A stretch of DNA of 64,000 nucleotides from JBMOMT01 sp049324835 (lineage in GTDB: Bacteria; Chloroflexota; Anaerolineae; CAYNKW01), in NCBI GenBank assembly GCA_049324835.1, contig JBMOMT010000045.1, forward strand, positions 19,452-83,451, in the 5' to 3' direction. Position 1 is the stretch's first letter; every line of letters starts with the position of its first letter. Under the pieces are notes generated by a model. The model saw only the letters and a program-made list of their open reading frames with translations. It was not told where the DNA came from and did not search any database. Positions 44,273 to 53,925 of this stretch are shown here, in pieces. The position numbers and the translations under genes were made by a program.

Positions 44273-45067
44273 TTACTGTTTGATGAGATTGACCAGGCGA
44301 CTAAAGATATTGGACGAATCTCTCAAAGTCAGAAAAGGAACATCCTCGCCCATGATGCGTCGGGCGATGTTACGAAATGCCTGTCCTGCCAGGGCCTTTT
44401 CGTCCAGCGTCGCCGGAATGCCCCTGTTGGTAGAGATGATGATGGACTCGTCGTCCGGCACGATGCCGATCAATTCGATGGCCAGAATCTCCAGCACGTC
44501 CGAAGTGCCCAGCATATCGCCGCGCCGGGCCATATCCGGCTTGAAACGGTTGATGACGAGTCGCGGTGAGTTCTTTTCTTCCGCCTCGAGCAAGCCGATG
44601 ATACGATCGGCATCACGCACAGCCGAAACTTCGGGTGTGGTGACGATGATGATCTCGTCGGCCGGGGCCACCGCGTTCTGAAAGCCACGCTCAATGCCCG
44701 CCGGCGAATCTACCAGCACATAGTCGAAATCAGGCCGGAGCTGATTGCACACCCGAACCATATCTTGAGGGCTGACGGCCGTTTTGTCGCGCGTCTGAGC
44801 CGCCGGGATCAGATACAGCTCCGAAAGCCGCTTGTCGCGAATCATGGCCTGCCGCAAGCGACACTTGGCCTCAACGACGTCTACCAGGTCATAAACGATG
44901 CGGTTTTCGAGGCCCATCACCACATCCAGATTACGCAGACCAATGTCTGCATCGATGGCAACCACGCGTTTGCCAGACAACGCAAGCGCAACCGCCAGGT
45001 TCGCAGTGGCCGTGGTTTTGCCGACCCCCCCCTTGCCCGAGGTAATGGTTACAACTTTGGCCGACAT
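44273..45067 (-). CDS. minD: Septum-site determining ATPase MinD
   Basis: This 264-residue ATPase has the deviant Walker A SGKGGVGKTT, switch I DADIGLRNLD, VLVDSPAGIE, and a C-terminal amphipathic membrane-targeting helix (SSNIFSRLVNLIKQ). The start at 45067 has GGAGG five bases upstream; a longer frame adds 27 residues without family support. It recruits MinC to the membrane. Confidence 0.94.
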   Translation of the reverse strand: MSAKVVTITSGKGGVGKTTATANLAVALALSGKRVVAIDADIGLRNLDVVMGLENRIVYDLVDVVEAKCRLRQAMIRDKRLSELYLIPAAQTRDKTAVSPQDMVRVCNQLRPDFDYVLVDSPAGIERGFQNAVAPADEIIIVTTPEVSAVRDADRIIGLLEAEEKNSPRLVINRFKPDMARRGDMLGTSDVLEILAIELIGIVPDDESIIISTNRGIPATLDEKALAGQAFRNIARRIMGEDVPFLTLRDSSNIFSRLVNLIKQ

Positions 45068-45117
45068 AGGTGCCTCCGATTGAAAAGCGCTCTGCTGTTC
45101 GATGCCATCCACAGGCT

Positions 45118-45990
45118 CTATTTGTTGCGACGTTTCTTGATATCCCATGGTTCAGCGACAATCTGCCCCTCGACGACTGAGGCCATTTCAGGCTGCACTC
45201 TGCGCCGGCGCCTGTCTTCCGGAGAACGCGCCATGTGATGCCCAATGCGCAACTGGGTGGGAGCCAAATCTAGCGCACAGACCACCGCGCCATCGTCGCC
45301 CATGGCGCCGGCATGTACCAGACCGTGCAAGCGTCCCCAAACAACGATGTCGCCCCCGGCCAGCACCTCTGCGCCAGGATTGACGTCGCCGATGATGGTC
45401 AGGTGGCCCGGACAATGCGCTTTCTGGCCGGAACGGAGGGTGCGGCGTAGCATCCAGCCCTTTTCATCAATGTCTGAAATCAAAGACGGCGTATCCATCT
45501 GGGGTTGCCGCGGCTGCGGCTCGTTGTACGCCACAGGCTCGGCGGTCGTCTCTGTCGCCAGGTTGAGATGACGGGCGGCCGCCTGCGTGGCGCTCGATTC
45601 GCTCAAAAGCGCCCAGAGGGTTACATCACGCTGCGCCAGTTTGGCCTGCAGGACCTGGATATCACCCATGCCCAGCAAGCGCCGACCCACCTGCACAGCC
45701 ATGCGCGCGCCGGCGAAAAAATTGCGGTTGTTTTCCAGAGCCGCTTCCAACTCGGCCATTTGAAGCGCCCAGTCATGCCCTTCATCGAGAACGACCAGCA
45801 CACCATCCCTCTGACCTTTGATGGTGAGAGCCGCGCCGGAGGAGGTTGCGGCAGCCGATGGTTCTGTGGCCTGAGCCGAAACGACAGCCACCGACTCGCC
45901 CGCGCGTGTGCTCGTTTGCGGCACAGCTGTGGTCGGGCCGAGATCGGCAAACAGGTCTTTAAGCTGCCGCTGAAGGGTTTTTTTGGCCAT
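45118..45990 (-). CDS. minC: Septum-formation inhibitor MinC
   Basis: This 290-residue protein has an N-terminal MinC domain (about 50-150). The C-terminal beta-helix domain (about 185-285) carries RSGQKAHCPGHLTIIGDVNPGA, cut by normal variation, and the MinD-binding GRLHGLVHAGAMGDD. It blocks FtsZ polymerisation away from mid-cell. The likely ATG at 45990 lies inside the end of the parA gene, a 32-base overlap, implying coupled translation. Confidence 0.9.
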   Translation of the reverse strand: MAKKTLQRQLKDLFADLGPTTAVPQTSTRAGESVAVVSAQATEPSAAATSSGAALTIKGQRDGVLVVLDEGHDWALQMAELEAALENNRNFFAGARMAVQVGRRLLGMGDIQVLQAKLAQRDVTLWALLSESSATQAAARHLNLATETTAEPVAYNEPQPRQPQMDTPSLISDIDEKGWMLRRTLRSGQKAHCPGHLTIIGDVNPGAEVLAGGDIVVWGRLHGLVHAGAMGDDGAVVCALDLAPTQLRIGHHMARSPEDRRRRRVQPEMASVVEGQIVAEPWDIKKRRNK

Positions 45991-46750
45991 GGGTGAGCAA
46001 CTCCCGCGCCAGAGCCAGATATTGGCGTGCGCCCCGTGTAGCAGGCGCGTAAAGGACGATCGGTAAACCACAGGTAGGACTCTCTCGCAGCCTGGTATCC
46101 ACCTCGATCACCGTTTTGAACATCGCCCCGGCAAATGCGCCCTCTAATTGCTGCCGTATCAAAAAAGAGATCCTGTTCCGGCGATCGTAAAGGGTGATCA
46201 GCACACGATAAGCCAGCCCTGGGTTGGTCTGCTGGCGCACCTGTCTCACCATCTCGAGCGCGTTTTGTAAAGACCGACTGGCGTAATACTCGCACGGCGT
46301 CGGAATGATCAACAGGTCCGCAGCAGTGAATGCGTTCAAGGTCAACACGCCGCCTGAGGGCGGACAATCGACCAGCACCCAATCGTACTCTGCATCCTGA
46401 AACGCAGCCAACGATCTCTTGAGCAGATATTCGTAGCCGGGGCGCGCATGGAGCCACCGACCCACCACTTCCAATGCCTGGTTGGCCGGAACCAAATCTA
46501 ACGACGGCATGGACGTCCCATAAATGACATGGCTCAGCGGCACACCGGACAAAAAGGCATCACCAACGGCACGGCGCAGGCGCCTGGGGTTCAACGATAC
46601 CGACAGGGTGAGATGCGCTTCAGGGTCCAGATCGATCAGGAGCACCCGTTTTCCCAGAGAAGCCAGGCAAGAACCCAGCGACAGACAGGTTGTCGTTTTG
46701 GCAACCCCGCCTTTTTTGTTGCCAATGGCCACAACCTTTGGCGAAACCAT
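45959..46750 (-). CDS. ParA-family ATPase
   Basis: This 263-residue ATPase has the deviant Walker A NKKGGVAKTTTCLSLG, LLIDLDPEAHLT and VLVDCPPSGGVLTLNA. It belongs to the Soj/ParA group used to place chromosomes, plasmids or protein complexes. No parB is adjacent. Instead it heads the minCDE-rodA-gltX operon and overlaps minC, so it may position division or motility complexes. That role is inferred from context. Confidence 0.88.
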   Translation of the reverse strand: MVSPKVVAIGNKKGGVAKTTTCLSLGSCLASLGKRVLLIDLDPEAHLTLSVSLNPRRLRRAVGDAFLSGVPLSHVIYGTSMPSLDLVPANQALEVVGRWLHARPGYEYLLKRSLAAFQDAEYDWVLVDCPPSGGVLTLNAFTAADLLIIPTPCEYYASRSLQNALEMVRQVRQQTNPGLAYRVLITLYDRRNRISFLIRQQLEGAFAGAMFKTVIEVDTRLRESPTCGLPIVLYAPATRGARQYLALARELLTHGQKNPSAAA

Positions 46751-46847
46751 GCAGAGCAGCCTCTCTTGGCACCATCAGATACCATGCCAGTGGTGAAAGC
46801 GGTGTTGCCCAGGGATACTTGAGGCCAGGTGCATCCTGTCAACGCTT

Positions 46848-46876
46848 ATTATAACATAAATTCAGGTGGATGAAAA
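46848..46876 (-). promoter_or_regulatory. Putative promoter of the parA-min operon
   Basis: On the minus strand, TATAAT (46848-46853) is preceded, 17 bases upstream, by TTTTCA, a partial -35 match. The leader to parA would be about 90 bases and also contains an unpaired TTGACA. Confidence 0.5.
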
Positions 46877-46951
46877 ATAGCTACGCCCTCTACCGGTCAA
46901 CCCTCAAAGCGCTCAGGTTCTCACACCGAGGGAAAACCCGATCCGTAGGGC

Positions 46952-46980
46952 TTGCCCTCGACTCTAACCTGTGATAGAAT
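46952..46980 (+). promoter_or_regulatory. Putative promoter of the 47029 gene
   Basis: TTGCCC (46952-46957), a 17-base spacer and TAGAAT (46975-46980) lie about 45 bases before the ATG at 47029. Confidence 0.55.
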
Positions 46981-47028
46981 AAGGTATGGCAGGGCCCGAA
47001 CAGTCCGTTGACATTTGGAGGTGTGGCA

Positions 47029-47661
47029 ATGGAAATCGGACTCGATACAGAACTTCGGGCTCTTTTGCGTGTCATTTTCGATCTACGAGTGCCAGAGGAG
47101 GGGGAGGCCACTCATCAGATCAGCCGGCCAGAAAGCCTGAACATACTAGAGCTGAGCTGGCTCGAAGACCTCGTGGAAGCAGTTGTCGAGGGGGTGCTGA
47201 CGGCCTTTGATCTGCGGCGTAAATCGGAAAACGACGATCCGGCCGCGATCGAACAGTGGAAAAAGCCCATGACCGCTCTGGGCGGTTGGGTGGAGCGGCG
47301 CAAAAACCACCGGCTACGTATCCGTACCATGGTGGACGATCTGTTCGAAAAAAACCTGCCCACTGCGGATATTCCGGCCAGCGTCCGCGCCTGGAAGATC
47401 CAGGTCGCCGACGAGTGCGCCGATGCTATTTTGGAACGATACCACGTTCGGCCCGCCTCCAGCGGCCCGTGGGCCCTTTACCGGCAAACGATGCACGACA
47501 TCGCCCAGAGCCTGCAGCAGGCCCTGGGTTACAAAGACCTGTTCCTCATGACCGGCAGGGCTTCAGAGGCCAGAACCATGGAAACCAGCATTCGCAACGC
47601 CTACGAATCGATCCGCGATCTGGTGCAGGATATGGAACAAAACAGCCTGCCGCACCATTAA
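47029..47661 (+). CDS. Hypothetical helical protein, 210 residues
   Basis: I do not recognise this protein. It is soluble, mostly helical and charged, with no signal peptide or membrane segment. It contains ILELSWLEDLVEAVVEGVL, RRKNHRLRIRTMVDDLFEKN and a C-terminal helix pair. The ATG is supported by GGAGGTG seven bases upstream. It has its own promoter and terminator, so it is a single-gene unit, divergent from the parA-min operon. Confidence 0.7.
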   Translation: MEIGLDTELRALLRVIFDLRVPEEGEATHQISRPESLNILELSWLEDLVEAVVEGVLTAFDLRRKSENDDPAAIEQWKKPMTALGGWVERRKNHRLRIRTMVDDLFEKNLPTADIPASVRAWKIQVADECADAILERYHVRPASSGPWALYRQTMHDIAQSLQQALGYKDLFLMTGRASEARTMETSIRNAYESIRDLVQDMEQNSLPHH

Positions 47662-47679
47662 AACCGGCCCCAACATTGA

Positions 47680-47718
47680 GGAGCCCGGCTTTTCAGCTAT
47701 CGAGCGCCGGGCTCCTTT
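47680..47718 (+). terminator. Intrinsic terminator after the 47029 gene
   Basis: GGAGCCCGGC (47680-47689) pairs exactly with GCCGGGCTCC (47706-47715), followed by TTT. The U-tract is short. Confidence 0.65.
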
Positions 47719-47757
47719 CGACTCATCAGGCTGGCAGCGCCGTCATCGGCGGGGCAT

Positions 47758-48882
47758 TCAGTCGAAAATCTGGCTCTTTTGCCGATAGCGCTCCAACCGC
47801 TGCACGTTGACCGTCACACCCAGCCCCACCCCATCCGGCACATCGATGCTGCTGTCTTGGGTGTTGAGTGTAAACAGTTCGTCGATGATGTCCTCTGTCC
47901 AGTAACGCGCAGTGGCCGAGATATCGCCCGGCAGCGTAAAACCGGGCAAACTGGCCATCGCCAGATTGGCCGCCCGCCCCACACCCGTTTCCATCATGCC
48001 GCCGCACCAAACCGGAACACCACGCCCGCGGCAGATATCGTGAATCTGTCGCCCTTCCCACAACCCTCCCACCCGGCCGGGTTTGATGTTGATCACCCTG
48101 GCAGCGTCGATCTCGAGCGCCCAGCGGGACTGCGCCGGCGTGTGAATGCTCTCATCGAGACAGATGGGTGTTCGTAATTGAGCCTGAAGCCGGCTGTGCT
48201 CAACGATATCATCGTGGGCCAGTGGCTGCTCGATCATGAGCAGAGCCAGATCGTCCATCTGCTGCAAAAGCGGCGCGTCGGCCAGGGTGTAGGCCGAGTT
48301 GGCATCCAGCATGATGGGCACAGCGGGGAACCTGGTCCGCGCCGCCTGCGCCAGCGCCAGATCGTGGCCGGGCTTGATCTTGAGTTTGATCCGCCTGTAA
48401 CCCTGCGCCAGGGCGTCCTCGATACGCGCCAGAGTCGCCTCAACCGTCGGCTGAATGCCCAGGCTGATGCCCACCGCCACCCTGGCTCGAGCCCCCTGCG
48501 GGTAAGGTTGCGCCAGTTTGGCAGCCAGGCTCATACCGTCACGCCGGGCCAACAGATCCCATGCTGCGCCTTGCAAACCGGCCCTGGCCATGGGATGCCC
48601 CCGCACCCAGGCGATGAGCGCCAGGAATTGCTCCATCGCCGACCACTGCCGATCCAACACCGCCGGGATCAGAAAATCGCTCAAAACGTGCCACGCCGTG
48701 CCAACGGTTTCGTAAGAATAGGCCGGCTGCGTCAGCGCGGCGCACTCGCCCCAGCCGATCAGGCCATCCGCGTATGCCGCCACCAGAATGGCATCACGAT
48801 GCGTCAGGCGGCCAAAGCTGGTCTCGAACGGACGAACCAGCGGCATCGAAACGTGATAGAGTTCAACTCGCTCGATCTTCAT
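47758..48882 (-). CDS. Enolase-superfamily racemase/epimerase (OSBS/NSAR-like)
   Basis: This 374-residue muconate-lactonising-type enzyme has the KxK pair K166/K168 (RIKLKIKPG), metal ligands D193 (MLDANSAYTL), E218 (LMIEQPL) and D243 (CLDES), and opposite base K267 (NIKPGRVGG). This set fits o-succinylbenzoate synthase / N-succinylamino acid racemase. No other menaquinone genes are near, and it lies 37 bases after a carboxypeptidase gene, so amino-acid or peptide racemisation is more likely. The start at 48882 begins at MKIERVELYHVSMPL. Confidence 0.85.
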   Translation of the reverse strand: MKIERVELYHVSMPLVRPFETSFGRLTHRDAILVAAYADGLIGWGECAALTQPAYSYETVGTAWHVLSDFLIPAVLDRQWSAMEQFLALIAWVRGHPMARAGLQGAAWDLLARRDGMSLAAKLAQPYPQGARARVAVGISLGIQPTVEATLARIEDALAQGYRRIKLKIKPGHDLALAQAARTRFPAVPIMLDANSAYTLADAPLLQQMDDLALLMIEQPLAHDDIVEHSRLQAQLRTPICLDESIHTPAQSRWALEIDAARVINIKPGRVGGLWEGRQIHDICRGRGVPVWCGGMMETGVGRAANLAMASLPGFTLPGDISATARYWTEDIIDELFTLNTQDSSIDVPDGVGLGVTVNVQRLERYRQKSQIFD

Positions 48883-48919
48883 GTTATGCCCCTTCAGCAC
48901 AGATGCAGACGCCGCCCCA

Positions 48920-50608
48920 TCACAGGTCGACCGTGGCCACCACGGTTCCGGCCCGATCGTGGCGGGCGGTGAGTGTGACCGTGCCGCCCGCCGGCGCACG
49001 CACCACCCACTCGACCTTGAGCCGATCTTCGGTGGCGTCGGTTGGGTCGTACATGGCAGGCACACAGGGTTTGTAGGCCCGTCCTTCGAGCTGGCCCAGT
49101 TCCTCTCGAATCTGACCTGTTTCCAGAGACGCTCCCTGAGGCAGGTCGATCTGGCACACCAGGCCGCGAACCAGCTTGTTCTGCAGCGCCTGCCTGGTCA
49201 CGTAGGTGGGCAACCAGCCGGTATTATGAACGACCAGCCGCAACAGATAGGTATTCTCTCCAAGGGGTTTGGCGCTGGCCTCAAAAAGCTCCAAACGCGG
49301 CGAAATGAGCAGGTGCCAAACCATCCACCCGGCAAAAGGGGCGATCTCTTTTTCCAAGAGGTGCGGCGGCGGATTCTTCAAGGCGTACAGATAATCCCAG
49401 CCGCCCAGTTCAAGCGGCCCCAACTGAGGGTGCTCGAATGGATACCAATCGATGTAGCCCTGGCCCGCCAACACCTCGTCGCTCCAGCGCAACAACTTGA
49501 GATTGTCCTCCAGCGGGTGCTCGCGCCGCCAGTCGATGAAATCGTACTTTTCAATGCCCGCCTGCTGTTGAGGGCTCCAGATCTCGACCGTCCAGGCAAA
49601 AAGGCCCAGGTGATCGTACAGCCAGTCGTCGAAAACACCGGTGATGACCTTTTGGGGATGGTAACGAAAATGGTGATACACCGAAACCGCCGGATAACCG
49701 GTGATCTGGCTGCCTTTTTGCCCGATCTTTTCAAAGGTCCACAGATCTTCGGCCGGCATAGCCTCGTCGGGTCGATCGCCGTATGGCCGTAACAGTGCGC
49801 CGCTCATGGTGTGGTAAGCGATGCCGCCGGTGATGTTGGGATGGCTGACGATGAACTGCACCATGGCGCGGATCTCTGGCTCCGAGGTGGGATACGGCCC
49901 CGCACCCTCTTGCTCGTGTTCCTGTCGCCAGTTCACCGGAAAGTTGCGGTTCAGGTCTAACCCTTCTTTGTTCTTTTGCACCCGGATCGTCACGCCGTCG
50001 TAAGCCTCCAGGCGTCCCTCGCGCAACAGGCGATAGTACGACCCGCCAGTCTCGGCAGGCTCGCGGCGCACCATGAGGCGGGGCTCTTCTGGGCAGGCTT
50101 TCCAGGGGCCATTGGCGTCCGGGATGCGCATCAACAAGATGCGGCCATCACCATCGATGTCTTCCATCACCAGGCCGTCGATGGGCTCTTCGTCGTGGGG
50201 GTAAGGTCGTGTGCTGGAGCGGACGATCTTGGGCTTATCGGCCAGGGCCCACTCGGCGCCGTCGGGGTTGACACGAGGGCAAATGTAAAACGCCCGCGTA
50301 TCCAGGCAGCGCGTCACGTCCGGGTCAGCGCCATCGTTTGAAACGAGATAATGGAGCAGATAGAGGCAGGCTGTAGACGGAGAGACCTCACTGGCATGGA
50401 TGTTACCATCCACCCAGAGAGCGGGTTTCTGTTCATCACTGCCGGCGGCAAAACGGGTTACACGCGCCAGCCAGATATCGCGCCCCTGGTAGCTCTTACC
50501 GATGCTCTCCAGTCGCACGAGGTGAGGATACTCGCTGGCAAATGCCTGTAGAATGCGCGTCAAATCTGCGTAGCGATAATAAGTATCGAACCGAACATCT
50601 GGCACCAT
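48920..50608 (-). CDS. M14-family zinc carboxypeptidase
   Basis: This 562-residue metallopeptidase has the zinc ligands in GNIHASEVS and in GGIAYHTMSG, the substrate Arg/Asn of LDLNRNFPVNW and the catalytic Glu in FAWTVEIWSPQ. A C-terminal beta domain (about 430-562) follows the catalytic part. No signal peptide is seen, so it probably works in the cytoplasm on short peptides. The start is backed by GAGGAGG. It is the promoter-proximal gene of a pair with the enolase-type racemase. Confidence 0.9.
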   Translation of the reverse strand: MVPDVRFDTYYRYADLTRILQAFASEYPHLVRLESIGKSYQGRDIWLARVTRFAAGSDEQKPALWVDGNIHASEVSPSTACLYLLHYLVSNDGADPDVTRCLDTRAFYICPRVNPDGAEWALADKPKIVRSSTRPYPHDEEPIDGLVMEDIDGDGRILLMRIPDANGPWKACPEEPRLMVRREPAETGGSYYRLLREGRLEAYDGVTIRVQKNKEGLDLNRNFPVNWRQEHEQEGAGPYPTSEPEIRAMVQFIVSHPNITGGIAYHTMSGALLRPYGDRPDEAMPAEDLWTFEKIGQKGSQITGYPAVSVYHHFRYHPQKVITGVFDDWLYDHLGLFAWTVEIWSPQQQAGIEKYDFIDWRREHPLEDNLKLLRWSDEVLAGQGYIDWYPFEHPQLGPLELGGWDYLYALKNPPPHLLEKEIAPFAGWMVWHLLISPRLELFEASAKPLGENTYLLRLVVHNTGWLPTYVTRQALQNKLVRGLVCQIDLPQGASLETGQIREELGQLEGRAYKPCVPAMYDPTDATEDRLKVEWVVRAPAGGTVTLTARHDRAGTVVATVDL

Positions 50609-50777
50609 GAACCTCCTCGTTTGTTTGGGCTGCTTTGCCCGGTGTCAATCCAGCACCGATGTAAAAACGCCAGTATTATACAACAACCGGCTGTGTTTGT
50701 CACTCCCTACTTTTTTGTTGGGATTACAGATCACGGCAGAAGCGTAGTTCAAAATACGCTACGATTTATCTGAAGAT

Positions 50778-50806
50778 TTGACAAGCAACCCCATGTGTGC
50801 TATGCT
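50778..50806 (+). promoter_or_regulatory. Putative promoter of the GAF/PAS kinase gene
   Basis: TTGACA (50778-50783), exactly 17 bases and TATGCT (50801-50806). The leader is about 75 bases. Confidence 0.7.
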
Positions 50807-50885
50807 ACAGAGCAAAAGAATACAAAAACCACCTTGAGAACATGTCCGGGGCAAAAAAAACGACGACTGGATACGGCAAAAGTTG

Positions 50886-53117
50886 ATGCGGAAAAATGAG
50901 GCCGCCCAACAGGACAAGCCAACGCCGGCGCAAATAAACTCCAAAGAGTATCTGCTGGCCGAAACGCTCCAAGAGGTCACGCTTGCGCTCACCTCACAGA
51001 TCGACCACGAAGCCGTATTGGACGAGATCCTGCGCCAGGCAGAGCGATTGGTGCCCTATCGCACCGCCCACATCGTGCTGCTGGAAGGCAACGTGCTGCA
51101 CGCCGCTCGCTGGCGCGGTTACGAAACCTTTGGCAGTGAGAGTTTCATTTCTACCCTGACCCAATCACTGGAGAGCCTGCCGCTGGATACCCAAGTAGCC
51201 ACCAGCCGCGAGCCGTTGATCATCGGCGACACGCACACGCTCCCGCAATGGGTGATCTCGCCGGAAACCGCCTGGGTGCGTTCTCACCTCTCGCTGCCCA
51301 TCTGCCTGCGCGACCGCGTGCTGGGTCTGCTGCGCCTGGATCACGACACTCCAGACGGGTTTTCCGCCCAAGACGCCCAAAGATTACAACCTCTGAGTAA
51401 TGCTGCCGCCATCGCCCTGGAAAATGCCCGCCTCTACGAGCGCGAGCGGCGCTTGCTGAACCAACAGATCGCCGTCAACCGACTGGCCCTGGCCTTGGGC
51501 GAATTCACCGACATCGCCAGAGCCTACCAGACCATCTACGAGCACGTCCAGGCCCTCATGGACGCCGAGGCATTCATCGTCTCCTTTTTTGATCGCCGGG
51601 AACAACTGATCCGGGCAGAGTTTGTCGTCGGCGATGACCAGGTGCAAGATGCCTCCATCTTGCCCCCCATCCCTCTCGAAAAAGAGGGACAAGGCCCCCA
51701 GAGCCGGGTCATACACAGCGGCGAGCCGTTGCTCATCGCAGACTATGGCCAGGAGCGCCGCCGCACCCAGACGACGTACGTCGTTCGAGATGGCAAACCC
51801 ATCAGAGCACAGCCAAAAGACAGGACTGCCATTCAGTCGGTGCTCTATGTGCCAATGAAAATCAAAGGTGAGACGGTGGGCGTGATGCAGGTGCAGAGCC
51901 GTCGACTGAACGCCTATACCCAGGAAGACATCGAGCTTCTCTCGGCTCTGGCCAACGTTTCGGCCATCGCCATCCAAAACGCCCGTTTTTACGCCCAGAT
52001 TCAGCAACATACTGCCGAACTGGAGCAGCGGGTGGCCGAGCGCACCGCCGAGCTGGGCGAACAACAGGCGCGCACTCAGGCCATCCTCGATGCTGCCGGC
52101 GAGGGCATCATCGTCACCAATCTGCAGGGCGCCATTCTCTACATGAACCCGGCCGCCTCCGGGATGACCGGCTACTCGCTGGCCGAGGCGTCTCTCGATA
52201 CGCCGCGCCTGTGGAAGAGCGGCCGCCATCCCGCCGAATTCTACCAGGAAATGTGGCAGACCATCCTTTCCGGTCAGGTCTGGACCGGCGAGATCGTGAA
52301 TCGACACCGGCAGGGTCGCCTTTACGACGCCGCCGTCACCATCGCGCCCATTCCAGACGAGCAGGGTCAGCCGACCGGGTTCGTCAGCATCCAGACCGAC
52401 ATCAGCCAGACCAAAGAGCTGGATCGTCTGAAGGATGAATTTGTCTCCAACGTCAGTCACGAGCTGCGCACTCCGCTCTCCAACATCAAGTTGTACCTGC
52501 GGCTGCTTCAGAGCGGCAAGCAGGAGCGCCAGGCTCATTATCTCGAGGTCTTGCAACGTGAGGCGGCCCGCCTGGGCCAGCTCATCGAAGACCTGCTGGA
52601 CGTTTCGCGGCTGGATCAGGCCGGCGCGGTGCTCATGGAGGCGGTGGATCTGGAGTCGCTGGCGGCCAAAGTGTTGACCAATCATCTGCCTCAGGCAGAG
52701 GCCAACCAGCTCGAGCTGGCGCTGGAAGCCCAGCCAGGCCTGCCGCCGGCCAGGGCCAACGCCTCGCAGATCGTTCAGGTCATGACCAACCTGGTGGGCA
52801 ATGCCGTGGCTTATACGCCTTCCGGCGGTCATATCACGGTGCAGCTCTCTAGGAAAGAGTGGTTGGGCCGCAGAGGTTTACTCGTCGAGGTGACCGACGA
52901 CGGTCGGGGCATCGCGCCGGACGATCTGCCCCACATCTTTGAGCGTTTTTACCGCGGCAAGGTGGGTCGCGAGAGCGCACCCGGCACCGGCCTGGGCCTG
53001 GCCATTTGCAAAAAGATCGTCACCCTCCACGAGGGCGACATCGGCGTTCAAAGCGCGGTGGGTCGCGGCAGCACGTTCACTATCTGGCTTCCTTGCTGGG
53101 AAGCATCCAGGCCGTGA
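50886..53117 (+). CDS. Sensor histidine kinase: GAF-GAF-PAS-HisKA-HATPase
   Basis: This 743-residue soluble-looking kinase has a first GAF domain (about 35-190), a second GAF domain (200-375), a short coiled coil and a PAS domain (about 393-505, LDAAGEGIIVTNLQGAILYM). The phosphoacceptor His525 lies in SNVSHELRTP. The ATPase core has NLVGNAVAYTPSGG, DDGRGI and GTGLGLAICKKIV. No adjacent regulator gene is present, so it is an orphan kinase. ATG at 50886 is one codon inside a longer TTG frame; no strong ribosome site is visible. Confidence 0.92.
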   Translation: MRKNEAAQQDKPTPAQINSKEYLLAETLQEVTLALTSQIDHEAVLDEILRQAERLVPYRTAHIVLLEGNVLHAARWRGYETFGSESFISTLTQSLESLPLDTQVATSREPLIIGDTHTLPQWVISPETAWVRSHLSLPICLRDRVLGLLRLDHDTPDGFSAQDAQRLQPLSNAAAIALENARLYERERRLLNQQIAVNRLALALGEFTDIARAYQTIYEHVQALMDAEAFIVSFFDRREQLIRAEFVVGDDQVQDASILPPIPLEKEGQGPQSRVIHSGEPLLIADYGQERRRTQTTYVVRDGKPIRAQPKDRTAIQSVLYVPMKIKGETVGVMQVQSRRLNAYTQEDIELLSALANVSAIAIQNARFYAQIQQHTAELEQRVAERTAELGEQQARTQAILDAAGEGIIVTNLQGAILYMNPAASGMTGYSLAEASLDTPRLWKSGRHPAEFYQEMWQTILSGQVWTGEIVNRHRQGRLYDAAVTIAPIPDEQGQPTGFVSIQTDISQTKELDRLKDEFVSNVSHELRTPLSNIKLYLRLLQSGKQERQAHYLEVLQREAARLGQLIEDLLDVSRLDQAGAVLMEAVDLESLAAKVLTNHLPQAEANQLELALEAQPGLPPARANASQIVQVMTNLVGNAVAYTPSGGHITVQLSRKEWLGRRGLLVEVTDDGRGIAPDDLPHIFERFYRGKVGRESAPGTGLGLAICKKIVTLHEGDIGVQSAVGRGSTFTIWLPCWEASRP

Positions 53118-53270
53118 GGTGAACGCCTTTGCCTCTGCCGCATCTCCACTTCGACAAACTCTGACGAAACGCTGGCGTTCCTCTAATGTTCTTCTAACAA
53201 AAATATGATAAACTGAGGGCGAATCGGGGAAACCCATCCAGTTTTTCGAGCGTTCTGAGGAGGTGTCGAA

Positions 53271-53723
53271 ATGGCCAAGAGTCTGATTCGTTGGGATCCG
53301 GCAGGCGAAATGCTGTCACTGCGTGACGCCATGGATCGTTTACTGGGTGAGAGCTTTGTCCGGCCATGGAGTGGCCTGAGCACGATGTTCGGCGGCGAAG
53401 GGCTGGTACTGGATATGTACGAGACCGACGATAACGTGATGGTCGAGGCCAACGTGCCCGGCGTCAAACCGGAAGAGATCGATATCCAGGTGACCGGCAA
53501 TACACTGACCATCAAAGGCGAGCGCAAGGAAGAAAAAAAAGAGGAAAAAGCCTCCTACGTCTTTCAGGAACGCCGCTACGGCAGTTTTTGCCGCACGGTG
53601 ACCCTGCCCACCGATGTAGACGTGGAAAAGGCCACCGCCGTATTCGAGCACGGCGTCCTCAAGCTCACCCTGCCCAAGTCCGAGATCGTCAAGCCCAAGA
53701 GCATCAAAGTCAAAACCAGGTAA
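53271..53723 (+). CDS. Small heat-shock protein, Hsp20/alpha-crystallin family
   Basis: This 150-residue holdase chaperone has an alpha-crystallin domain (about 45-140) with VEANVPGVKPEEIDIQV, TLTIKGER and the C-terminal GVLKLTLPK motif. It should bind unfolding proteins under stress. AGGAGG lies eight bases before the ATG. It is a single-gene unit followed by a long hairpin. Confidence 0.95.
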   Translation: MAKSLIRWDPAGEMLSLRDAMDRLLGESFVRPWSGLSTMFGGEGLVLDMYETDDNVMVEANVPGVKPEEIDIQVTGNTLTIKGERKEEKKEEKASYVFQERRYGSFCRTVTLPTDVDVEKATAVFEHGVLKLTLPKSEIVKPKSIKVKTR

Positions 53724-53738
53724 CGCCGCAGCACCAGC

Positions 53739-53774
53739 AACAGGCAGCAGAGCCAAAAAGCTCTGTTGCCTGTT
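53739..53774 (+). terminator. Long hairpin after hsp20
   Basis: A 15-bp stem (53739-53753 with 53760-53774, one G-T pair) closes a CAAAAA loop. No T-run follows, so it may act as an mRNA-stabilising or Rho-assisted terminator. Confidence 0.55.
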
Positions 53775-53925
53775 GCGCTGCGCTTCACGGAGGAACTTGG
53801 CTCAAGAGAACAACTCTATCGACAGATCGTCCTGGTTTCTCCACAGCTTTTCCATAATTCTGGAATACAATAGTCAGGATGGCACCTGCCGTTCAGGGCA
53901 TTGATTCGACTCTGTTGGCCGAAAC

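Noticed and set aside
53118..53270. Heat-shock promoter or CIRCE element before hsp20
   Set aside because: Only a loose TATGAT-like box is visible; no CIRCE inverted repeat or good -35 element was found.
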